Assembly: GCA_020048055.1 (NCBI GenBank)
Contig: JAIFNA010000003.1
Coordinates: forward strand, 186,001 to 250,000
Source: Arcobacter sp.
Lineage (GTDB): Bacteria; Campylobacterota; Campylobacteria; Campylobacterales; Arcobacteraceae
Direction: 5' to 3'
DNA: 64,000 bases
Each line of letters opens with the position of its first letter. Positions within the stretch are counted from its first letter, which is position 1. Below the pieces are notes generated by a model that did not search any database, had not been told where the DNA came from, and saw nothing but the letters and a program-made list of their open reading frames with translations. Both the position numbers and the translations under genes were made by a program. Shown here one piece after another: positions 56,945 to 64,000 of this stretch.

Positions 56945-56967
56945 AAGTACAATTGTACTTAAAGTAC
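56945..56967. promoter_or_regulatory. Palindromic GTAC operator upstream of XRE regulator
   Basis: AAGTACAATTGTACTT at 56945-56960 is a perfect 16-base palindrome, followed at once by a further AAAGTAC half-site to 56967. It lies between the divergent DUF2628-like and XRE genes, 100 bases before the XRE start. It is a likely binding site for that regulator. Confidence 0.6.
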
Positions 56968-57066
56968 AGAAATGTATCTAATATAAAATTCATATTTGCT
57001 TATTAATACAATGAATATACCTATAAAATATACTATAGATACAAAAAAGTAGGATGAGTATTTACA

Positions 57067-57528
57067 ATGGAAGTATATGAAAAAATTAATTTGTATCTTA
57101 AGGACAAAAAAATATCTAAAAAAGAATTCGCGAGGCAGTTATTGAGTTCCAATGTTAAATTAAAAAATACAGGCGATATTCCATCTGAAAATACTATTTA
57201 TGCCTATCTAAACGGTAGAATAGGATTAAAAATCGAACTAATTCCATACATAGCAGAAGTGTTAAATATCCCTGAACAGTTGCTTTTTGATGATAGTTTG
57301 AGAGCTAGAAAAAACTATCTCAAATATATACTTGATAATGCTTCGAGTGAGGAGAAAGAGTTTGTGAAGTCAAAAGTATGTGCGGAGCAAATAGCTAGGA
57401 TAACTATTCCGCAAGATAGATTTCATAAAATCCAAGATTTACTTGTGTATGCCCCTGAGATATTTTTGGATGAATTGGAAAAAACATTGAGAAATTACAA
57501 AGATTTGACTATGAAGTTTAAAAAATAA
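57067..57528 (+). CDS. XRE-type helix-turn-helix regulator
   Basis: The 153-residue protein has an N-terminal helix-turn-helix domain of the Cro/C1 type (about residues 5-70): KKISKKEFARQLL and IPSENTIYAYLNGRIGLKIE. A C-terminal helical part of about 80 residues probably dimerises. It is well placed to repress itself and the divergent membrane protein gene through the palindrome at 56945. Ligand unknown. Last gene of the accessory patch. Confidence 0.82.
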   Translation: MEVYEKINLYLKDKKISKKEFARQLLSSNVKLKNTGDIPSENTIYAYLNGRIGLKIELIPYIAEVLNIPEQLLFDDSLRARKNYLKYILDNASSEEKEFVKSKVCAEQIARITIPQDRFHKIQDLLVYAPEIFLDELEKTLRNYKDLTMKFKK

Positions 57529-57598
57529 ATTTATATAGTTTGTCCTAGTTTTGGATTTCTTTGTGATAATCGTAAGGTTAACTTAGCTGTCCACCCCG

Positions 57599-58543
57599 TT
57601 AGTCAAAAAATTTATTTTTTTCTAAAATAGCAATCCCCTCTTTAATTGAAGCAACACTTGTTAAAAATTTATTTTTTGTTTCTATATCTAATTCAAGCTC
57701 AATAATCTTTTCACAACCATTGGCCCCAAGGACAATAGGGACGCCAACACTAACATCTTTACAACCATATTCACCTTGCAGCATCACAGATGAAGGGATA
57801 ACAATCCTTGAGTCATCTAAAATCGCTTGAACCACAACAGTAATCGCACGCCCTGGTGCATAATAAGCAGATGTTCCAAGATGTTTTACAATCTCAGCAC
57901 CACCTTCTTTTGTTTTTTGGATAATATCATCCATATCATTTTTCCCTATTAATTGAGAAAGTGGAATACCTCCAACAGCTGAAATTTCAGGAAGAGGTAT
58001 CATATTTTCACCATGATCTCCGATAACAATAGCCCGTGTCTGCCCTGGACCAAAACCAACTTTTTTATTTATTTGGTATGCCATTCGAGAAATATCTAAT
58101 GCACCAGCCATCCCAATAATTCTATTTCTGTCCCAATTTGTAAGACGATGGATAACATAACTCATCACGTCAAGTGGATTTGCGACACACAAAATAATCG
58201 CATTTGGAGAATATTTTACAATATCACCAACTACACTTTTGATAATTTTTGCATTTATCATTAAAAGATCTTCCCTTGTCATATCGCTTTTTCGTGGAAC
58301 ACCAGCAGTTATAACAACAATATCACAATTACTCATCTCCCCTAAAGTCATAGCGTGTGTTACAACTGTCCCTTGTGGTGAATAAGTTGTTGATTGTCCA
58401 ATGTCAATCGCCTTTCCTTTTGCAATATCTGGAAAAATATCATACATAATAACCTCATGGCAAGTTCCAAGAAGCGTCAAACTATAAGCCGCTGTTGCTC
58501 CAACAAACCCAGAACCAACTATTCCAACTTTTCTACCTATCAT
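57599..58543 (-). CDS. mdh: Malate dehydrogenase (lactate/malate dehydrogenase family)
   Basis: The 314-residue protein has the NAD-binding VGIVGSGFVGATAAYSL at residue 6, GVPRKSDMTREDLLMIN near 80 with the Arg that selects malate over lactate, CVANPLDVMSYV near 117 and GDHGENMIPLPE near 176 with the catalytic His. It interconverts malate and oxaloacetate. AGGA six bases before the ATG at 58543 decides the start over a longer in-frame extension. Divergent from the response regulator. Confidence 0.94.
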   Translation of the reverse strand: MIGRKVGIVGSGFVGATAAYSLTLLGTCHEVIMYDIFPDIAKGKAIDIGQSTTYSPQGTVVTHAMTLGEMSNCDIVVITAGVPRKSDMTREDLLMINAKIIKSVVGDIVKYSPNAIILCVANPLDVMSYVIHRLTNWDRNRIIGMAGALDISRMAYQINKKVGFGPGQTRAIVIGDHGENMIPLPEISAVGGIPLSQLIGKNDMDDIIQKTKEGGAEIVKHLGTSAYYAPGRAITVVVQAILDDSRIVIPSSVMLQGEYGCKDVSVGVPIVLGANGCEKIIELELDIETKNKFLTSVASIKEGIAILEKNKFFD

Positions 58544-58650
58544 TTTAAATCCTATTGTATTTCTTTTATTGATGTGGGATTTTACCACTCCCAACTTCTA
58601 GCTAAGTTAAATTACTCTATTTTATTTACAAATTTACTATAATTGCAACC

Positions 58651-59337
58651 ATGAATAAAAATAAACACACATTTGGCAAAGTATTACTGCTTGAGGATGA
58701 CTATACACTTAGTGAAATAATACAAGAGTCATTAGAGGAAGAGGGCTATAAGGTAATACCAGCTTACGATGGTGAAGAAGTTTTTGAAAAAATATATGAA
58801 CATAGTTTTGATATTTTTTTATTTGATGTCAAAGTTCCATTTAAAAATGGTTTTGATATTTTAAATGAACTGAGAAACGATAATAATTTCACCCCCACAA
58901 TATTTATCACCTCACTATCTTCAATAGAAGATTTATCAAAAGCGTACACAATTGGATGTGACGATTATTTAAGAAAACCTTTTGAACTAGAGGAGTTAAA
59001 ATTTCGTATCCAGACGCTATTAAAAAGAAATCTAATCCAAAGAATTGCAACTGATAAAGTTCATATTTTTGATGATATATATTTTGAATTTCAAAAAAAC
59101 AAATTGTCATCAAAAGATTCAAGTACAATTTTAACACCAAAAGAATCAAAAATTCTAAAAGCACTACTCAAAAATAGAAATGAGATTGTTTCAAATGATA
59201 TTCTTTTTAAAACAGCGTGGGATTACAATGATGAATACTCCGAGGAGAGTTTACGAACACACATAAAAGCCCTCAGAAAATTATTAGGAAAAGATAAAAT
59301 TTTAAATTTTAGAGCACAAGGATATATGCTTTGTTAA
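58651..59337 (+). CDS. OmpR-family response regulator
   Basis: The 228-residue protein has a receiver domain with acidic pocket ED near residue 15, phosphorylated Asp in FLFDVKVPFKNG near 56, TSLSS near 89 and Lys in YLRKPF near 108. A winged-helix DNA-binding domain follows (about 135-228, LTPKESKILKALL and SLRTHIKALRKLLG). The kinase starts seven bases before its end, so the pair forms one system. Target genes unknown. Confidence 0.93.
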   Translation: MNKNKHTFGKVLLLEDDYTLSEIIQESLEEEGYKVIPAYDGEEVFEKIYEHSFDIFLFDVKVPFKNGFDILNELRNDNNFTPTIFITSLSSIEDLSKAYTIGCDDYLRKPFELEELKFRIQTLLKRNLIQRIATDKVHIFDDIYFEFQKNKLSSKDSSTILTPKESKILKALLKNRNEIVSNDILFKTAWDYNDEYSEESLRTHIKALRKLLGKDKILNFRAQGYMLC

Positions 59338-60488
59338 AGGCTGAAAAAAAATCACTATTTCAATTTGTTGCTTTATTTGTAATTTTAAACTTTGTTTTTC
59401 TCACAATATCATCTATTTTTTATTTTAAATATCAAAAAAATATCTACCTTGATTTTAATGAAAAAACAATGGCACTATATGCGAAAAGAGTTGCCAATAA
59501 AACAATAGATTCAAAAAATCTAGATGATTTAATATCTAAAATTCCTATTGATACAAGATTTAGTGTAATCTTTATAGCAAAAGATACTATTATCTATAAC
59601 ACATCAATGCACAAAGAGATTGATTTTAAAGATGGCTTTTTTGAATTTGAGCAATATCTTCAATATGCACAACCAATACAAATGAGACATCTAAAAAAAA
59701 TAGATTACATCGTAGTACATAGAGATGGCTTAACAAAAGAGTTGAACGAAACAAAAGATTCTATTTTGATTTTCTGGCTTTTTGCATTTATTTTTATCTC
59801 AATTGGGACAATTTTACTCTCTCGACTTTTTTTACGACCACTTAGAGACTACATACAAAAATTGGATAAATTCATTCAAGACACAACTCACGAATTAAAC
59901 ACTCCGTTATCTGTTATTTTGATGAGCATACAAAGGATGAATACTGATAACTTAGATGATAAAAACAAAAAACATCTCCAAAGAATTAGCGTTGCATCAA
60001 AAACCATATCAACCCTATACAATGATTTGACTTTTTTGGTTCAACAAAAAGCACTTCAAGACAATATTGAAGAATTTAATATTGCTCCACTTATGAAAGA
60101 AAGAATATCTTACTTTAAAGAGCTAGCTGATGCAAAAAATATAACTATAAAAGAGTACCTCAATGATGTAATATTAAAAATTGACAAAACAAAACTCACA
60201 AGAATAGTAGACAACCTACTCTCCAATGCAATAAAATACAACAAAAGAAATGGGACAATTGATGTTTTCTTAGATGATAAAAGCTTAAAAATAAAAGACA
60301 CTGGAATTGGAATTAAGGAAGATGAAATTGAAGATGCTTTTAAACTTTATACAAGACTTGATCAAGCCAATGGTGGTTTTGGTATTGGTTTAAATCTTAT
60401 AAAACTAATTTGCGATGAGTATAAATTTCAAATTAAAGTTAATTCAAAACTAGGAATTGGAACTACATTTGAAATTATTTTTATTTAA
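59331..60488 (+). CDS. Sensor histidine kinase, partner of the OmpR regulator
   Basis: The 385-residue kinase has two transmembrane helices (about residues 10-30 and 143-163), a periplasmic domain of about 110 residues, an H-box DTTHELNTPLSVIL near 184, N-box DNLLSNAIKYN near 288, and G-boxes DTGIGIKEDE and NGGFGIGLNLIK. It starts at TTG overlapping the regulator by seven bases. The signal is unknown. Confidence 0.9.
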   Translation: MLKAEKKSLFQFVALFVILNFVFLTISSIFYFKYQKNIYLDFNEKTMALYAKRVANKTIDSKNLDDLISKIPIDTRFSVIFIAKDTIIYNTSMHKEIDFKDGFFEFEQYLQYAQPIQMRHLKKIDYIVVHRDGLTKELNETKDSILIFWLFAFIFISIGTILLSRLFLRPLRDYIQKLDKFIQDTTHELNTPLSVILMSIQRMNTDNLDDKNKKHLQRISVASKTISTLYNDLTFLVQQKALQDNIEEFNIAPLMKERISYFKELADAKNITIKEYLNDVILKIDKTKLTRIVDNLLSNAIKYNKRNGTIDVFLDDKSLKIKDTGIGIKEDEIEDAFKLYTRLDQANGGFGIGLNLIKLICDEYKFQIKVNSKLGIGTTFEIIFI

Positions 60489-60575
60489 ACATAAACACTT
60501 CACATAAAAATCACACTCTTAATATATAATTTTTTTCAAGGTATATATTATGCCAAATAAAAACAAGGAGACAAA

Positions 60576-60734
60576 ATGAAAAAATTACTTGCAATCGTTG
60601 CTGTATTAGGTTTAACTGCTATGTTCGCTTCTGAAGCTGCTAAAGCTCCAGTTAAAGCTGCTAAAACTGAAGTTAAAGCTGACGCTAACACAACAAAAAA
60701 AGCTGAAAAAAAAGCTGAAAAACCAGCTAAATAA
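60576..60734 (+). CDS. Small secreted Ala/Lys-rich protein (52 aa)
   Basis: A 52-codon frame starts at an ATG six bases after AAGGAG and ends in TAA. The product has a signal peptide (MKKLLAIVAVLGLTAMFA) and a mature part of Ala, Lys and Glu only with few other residues, in repeated KA and KAEK units. It resembles small periplasmic basic proteins such as acid-shock or histone-like peptides, but no family is assigned. Strong ribosome site and a terminator-like hairpin suggest a real, well expressed gene. Confidence 0.75.
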   Translation: MKKLLAIVAVLGLTAMFASEAAKAPVKAAKTEVKADANTTKKAEKKAEKPAK

Positions 60735-60763
60735 TTTTAAAATCGCTTTAAGCGATTTTAAAA
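60735..60763. terminator. Long hairpin after the Ala/Lys-rich gene
   Basis: TTTTAAAATCGCT and AGCGATTTTAAAA form a 13-base-pair stem with a TTA loop, starting at the first base after the stop codon. The stem's own TTTTAAAA end supplies a short T run. Confidence 0.65.
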
Positions 60764-60872
60764 CTCTATAATCCATATACTACTAACAAAAATTTTACAC
60801 CGAATAAACAATGCATCACTTAGAACACTAATTGTAAATTAGATTTTGCATTTTTGAGCTATAATCTTCCCA

Positions 60873-61742
60873 ATGAAATCAACCAACAATAAACAACTTT
60901 TATCAAATAAAAAATTAGCCGGGATAATATTGCGTCCAAATAGCAAAGAACTTAAAGATACTTATTTCAATATAAAACAAACTTTTGAAGAGTTTGGCAT
61001 TTCAACTATTTTAGACCAAGCAAGCAGTTCAATGATAGGGGAAAGCAAAGGTTTTCGATTTGATGAACTAGCTTTAAAATCTGACTTTTTAGTAACCATT
61101 GGTGGAGATGGAACACTTATCTCTGTTGCTAGAAGAAGCATCTATTTTGATAAACCGATTTTAGGGATAAATCTAGGCACGTTAGGTTTTCTGACATCTG
61201 TATTACCAAGTGAACTTAGTCTTTTTTTAAAAAGATTTTTAGAAGATGACTATAAAATCGATGAAAGAATGATGATAAATGCCTCAATAAATGGAAATAA
61301 AACAATTGCATTTAATGACATTGTTATAAAAGGTAAATCGGTCATACATATGGTAAATATAGATGCCTTTGTTGGGGATAAAAAATTTAATAGCTACTAT
61401 GGCGATGGACTTGTAATATCAACCCCAACAGGCTCAACTGCCTACAATCTAAGTAGTGGTGGACCAGTGGTTTATCCACTAACTGATGCTTTTATCGTAA
61501 CTCCGATCTCGGCTCATTCTCTCACACAAAGACCAATCGTTTTACCATCTGATTTTGAAATTACTCTACAAACAAACGATACTGATGGAGCTATTGTATT
61601 AATTGATGGTCAAGATATACATGAGCTAAATGCTGGGGAGATTGTAAAAGTAAAAATTGCACCTTTCAAATCAAAGCTCATAAGAGCAAAAGAGAGAGAT
61701 TATTTTTCCGTTTTAAACCAAAAACTAAATTGGGGCAAATAA
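60873..61742 (+). CDS. nadK: NAD kinase NadK
   Basis: The 289-residue protein has the family motifs GGDGTLISVARR near residue 75, NLGTLGFLT near 98, and PTGSTAYNLSSGGPVVYP near 185 for NAD binding. It phosphorylates NAD to NADP. Length is normal. Upstream A/T-rich sequence includes a TATAAT (60767-60772) between the hairpin and the gene, a plausible but unproven promoter. Confidence 0.95.
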   Translation: MKSTNNKQLLSNKKLAGIILRPNSKELKDTYFNIKQTFEEFGISTILDQASSSMIGESKGFRFDELALKSDFLVTIGGDGTLISVARRSIYFDKPILGINLGTLGFLTSVLPSELSLFLKRFLEDDYKIDERMMINASINGNKTIAFNDIVIKGKSVIHMVNIDAFVGDKKFNSYYGDGLVISTPTGSTAYNLSSGGPVVYPLTDAFIVTPISAHSLTQRPIVLPSDFEITLQTNDTDGAIVLIDGQDIHELNAGEIVKVKIAPFKSKLIRAKERDYFSVLNQKLNWGK

Positions 61743-61955
61743 TTCTCCTCAGCAAAGCAGTTCCAATAGTATATTTATTAGACACCAAATAAAATCTTTT
61801 TAATATAAAATGCTACTTTAAACGTTTAGTTTGTAACTTTTAAAAATTTAAAAAGCAAACCAATACTATTACAAGAGAAGATGGATATACTTATCTTTTA
61901 ATATTGTTGCACAACAACCTAGTTCTAATTAACCAAAATCCTAAAGGGGAATCAA

Positions 61956-64000
61956 ATGGCATTAAAAGTTTCAATATCACATAAAACTGAGTACAAATAC
62001 GATAGATTGGTAAACCTAAGTCCACACATTATAAGACTTCGTCCAGCACCTCATAGCAGAACTCCAATTGAAGCATATTCACTTAAAATCAAGCCAGAAA
62101 ATCATTTTATTAATTGGCAACAAGACCCTTTTGGAAATTATATGGCAAGATTAGTGTTTCCTGAAAAAACAGATGAACTTAGTATTGATGTTGAGATAAT
62201 TGCCGATATGATTACAATTAATCCATTTGATTTTTTCGTTGAAGATAGCGCATCAAACTATCCATTTTCTTACAAAACTGATCTTCAAAAAGAATTATTT
62301 CCATATCTTGAACTTGATGAAAACACAGAAGCAATAAGGGAATTTGTATCAACAATTGACTTAAGTGAAAAACCAATAATTGATTTTTTGGTGGCATTAA
62401 ATCAAAAAATATACACCTATCTTAGCTACACCCTTAGACTTGAAGTTGGTGTTCAAAGTTGTGAACATACACTAGATTGCAAAACAGGAAGTTGTAGAGA
62501 TTTTGCTTGGCTTTTTGTTCAAGTACTTCGTCATCTTGGACTTGCATCAAGGTTTGTATCTGGGTATTTAGTCCAACTAAAAGCTGATGTAAAATCACTT
62601 GATGGAGAGAGTGGACCGGAAGAGGATTTTACAGATCTTCATGCTTGGACTGAAGTCTATATACCAGGAGCTGGTTGGGTTGGACTCGATAGTACAAGTG
62701 GACTTTTTGCTGGGGAAGGTCATATTCCACTTGCTTGTACACCACATTATAACTCAGCTCATGCTATTGAAGGGGCGAGTGATAAATGTGAAACCGAATT
62801 TAATTTTCTAAATAAAGTAACTAGAATATTTGAATCACCTCGTGTTACAAAACCTTATAGAGAGGAGCAATGGAAAGCTATCTATGAACTTGGATTTGAA
62901 GTTGATAAAGATTTAGAAACAAATGATGTAAGGCTCACTATGGGGGGTGAGCCAACTTTTGTAAGTATTGATGATATGGAAGCTCCAGAATGGAATACAA
63001 CAGCTGATGGCGAACACAAAAGAAAATTATCAAATGACCTTTCAAGAAAACTTTTGAGTTCTTACACAAATGGTGGATTATTGCATCACGCGCAAGGAAA
63101 ATGGTATCCAGGTGAACCAATTCCTAGATGGCAAACAAGTATTTACTGGAGAAAAGATGGTGTTGCCGTTTGGGAAAATCCTGAGCTTTTAGCTGATAAA
63201 AATAAAGATTATCCATTTACAACTGCTGATGCTAAAAAGTTTTTAAGTCATCTTTCTTTAGTTCTTGGAGTAAGTCCACAAAATATTGTTCCTGCTTTTG
63301 AAGACCCCGTTTACTATATTATGAAAGAAGCTGAAATGCCTCTTGATATCGACCCATTGGAGTTTGATTTAAAAGACTCACTTGAGAGGCAAACAATCGC
63401 ACAAAAACTCTCAAACGGTTTAAACAATGAAGTTGGATATGCTCTTCCACTTGGTTTTGGAAAAACAAAATGGTTAACTTGTCAATGGGAATTCAGAAGA
63501 AAACATATGTTTTTATCAGCAGGAAATTCTCCAATTGGTTTACGACTTCCACTCAGCTCACTTCTAGCAAAACCACATACAGAGCTTCTTAAAGCGTTTG
63601 CACTTGATCTATTTGCATCATACCCAGAACTTGGAAACTATAAAGAAAATGTAGAAAATAGAGCAAAAACAATAGATGATCAAACTACCCCACTAAACAC
63701 TTACTCCACTTTTGTAAAAACTGCAATATGTGCTGAAATTAGGGAAAATAAACTTTGCCTATTCTTGCCACCACTTGAAGATACTGAACAATTTTTAGAC
63801 CTTATCTCTTCAATTGAGGTAACTTCTAAAGAGTTAAATATGCCTGTGATACTAGAAGGGTACGAACCGCCACACGATTTAAGAACAGATAGGATAAAAG
63901 TAACTCCTGACCCAGGTGTAATTGAAGTAAATATCCAACCAGCAACTTCTTGGAAAGAGCTAAGCGATAATCTTACAATGCTTTATGAGGACGCAAGAGT
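61956..64000 (+). CDS. Transglutaminase-like/DUF2126 protein, 3' truncated by window
   Basis: The frame opens at an ATG after AAAGGGGAATCAA and stays open to the last base (681 codons visible). The N-terminal 90 residues are a bacterial transglutaminase N-domain (ISHKTEYKYDRLVNLSPH), followed by the transglutaminase core with catalytic Cys in TGSCRDFAWLF near 187 and His/Asp in DLHAWTEVYIPG and VGLDSTSG near 230. From about residue 325 the DUF2126 region begins (RLTMGGEPTFVSIDD). Such proteins, over 1000 residues long, are probably amide-modifying or proteolytic enzymes; the substrate is unknown. The 213 bases upstream hold no gene. Confidence 0.9.
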   Translation, partial: MALKVSISHKTEYKYDRLVNLSPHIIRLRPAPHSRTPIEAYSLKIKPENHFINWQQDPFGNYMARLVFPEKTDELSIDVEIIADMITINPFDFFVEDSASNYPFSYKTDLQKELFPYLELDENTEAIREFVSTIDLSEKPIIDFLVALNQKIYTYLSYTLRLEVGVQSCEHTLDCKTGSCRDFAWLFVQVLRHLGLASRFVSGYLVQLKADVKSLDGESGPEEDFTDLHAWTEVYIPGAGWVGLDSTSGLFAGEGHIPLACTPHYNSAHAIEGASDKCETEFNFLNKVTRIFESPRVTKPYREEQWKAIYELGFEVDKDLETNDVRLTMGGEPTFVSIDDMEAPEWNTTADGEHKRKLSNDLSRKLLSSYTNGGLLHHAQGKWYPGEPIPRWQTSIYWRKDGVAVWENPELLADKNKDYPFTTADAKKFLSHLSLVLGVSPQNIVPAFEDPVYYIMKEAEMPLDIDPLEFDLKDSLERQTIAQKLSNGLNNEVGYALPLGFGKTKWLTCQWEFRRKHMFLSAGNSPIGLRLPLSSLLAKPHTELLKAFALDLFASYPELGNYKENVENRAKTIDDQTTPLNTYSTFVKTAICAEIRENKLCLFLPPLEDTEQFLDLISSIEVTSKELNMPVILEGYEPPHDLRTDRIKVTPDPGVIEVNIQPATSWKELSDNLTMLYEDAR

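Noticed and set aside
61904-61917. TTGTTG-CA-CAACAA inverted repeat upstream of the transglutaminase gene
   Set aside because: The two-base spacer cannot form a normal loop, and six-base arms in low-complexity sequence may be chance. It was not listed as a regulatory site.
62599-62811. A 70-codon plus-strand frame near 62.6 kb
   Set aside because: It lies wholly inside the transglutaminase/DUF2126 gene in another frame. The large frame stays open from 61956 to the window edge with strong motifs.

Overview
The window is a low-GC, gene-dense bacterial chromosome segment whose content points to the Campylobacterota (Arcobacter/Sulfurimonas-like, genus not resolved). Pointers are a UbiA-family prenyltransferase of the MqnP type (futalosine menaquinone route), a long two-domain TrmB, an HP0495-type DUF493 protein, MotA/MotB of the Helicobacter type, an 'AHQWRQPL' histidine kinase and long runs of short, overlapping genes. 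No rRNA, CRISPR array, insertion sequence or complete prophage was seen.

Layout. 1-8.6 kb: a minus-strand run (secreted protein fragment, Tat-type M15 peptidase, HIT protein, DUF493, moaC), then rpsU, mqnP, a BtuB-like TonB receptor with a small membrane protein, mntP, a CobC/CobD-like aminotransferase homologue and folE. 8.6-18 kb: envelope and RNA genes (rodA, a RluD-type synthase, an FN3 lipoprotein, trmB, ftsE-ftsX-EnvC-like factor, a PP-loop tRNA-thiolase-like protein, nfo). 18-23.6 kb: a complete tripartite RND efflux operon on the minus strand. 23.7-29.5 kb: rimO, a DUF309 protein, motAB and several membrane proteins. 29.5-36 kb: a minus-strand block with era, a four-gene type II secretion/type IV pilus-like inner-membrane platform (L-, M/C-, E- and F-like), a YdcF protein and an ABC ATPase. 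36-42 kb: cytochrome c, an orphan histidine kinase divergent from a solute-binding protein, rpsO, a PhnA protein, tRNA-Gly(GCC) and acs. 42-52.4 kb: a plus-strand run (RsuA-type synthase, argD, a TolC-like protein, a MidA-like methyltransferase, hemA, proS, ovoA, ovoB-like), followed by a thiol peroxidase. 53.2-57.5 kb: an accessory patch with a HEPN/MNT toxin-antitoxin pair, a frameshifted secreted coiled-coil gene, LprI-like, GIY-YIG, lipoprotein and membrane genes, and an XRE regulator with a palindromic operator. 57.6-64 kb: mdh, a two-component system, a small secreted Ala/Lys-rich protein, nadK, and a transglutaminase/DUF2126 protein that runs off the right edge.

How the genes work together. 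ftsE-ftsX and the degenerate M23 protein form a divisome module that should switch cell-wall hydrolases on at division. ovoA and the PatB-type lyase overlap by four bases and together cover the known steps to ovothiol, with a cysteine-tailed thiol peroxidase just downstream, so the stretch looks devoted to thiol redox defence. The adaptor, pump and outer-membrane genes of the RND system overlap start-to-stop and should be co-translated.

The points most worth a second look are the frameshift at 54270-54275, the cysteine-rich tail on the thiol peroxidase, the aminotransferase homologue that has lost its usual arginines, the secretion-like platform lacking a secretin and pilins, and the T8/T10 tract inside an unrecognised gene at 25.3-25.8 kb. 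Nothing seen here is clearly a new multi-gene system. Start codons were adjusted wherever a Shine-Dalgarno motif or family length favoured an internal start.
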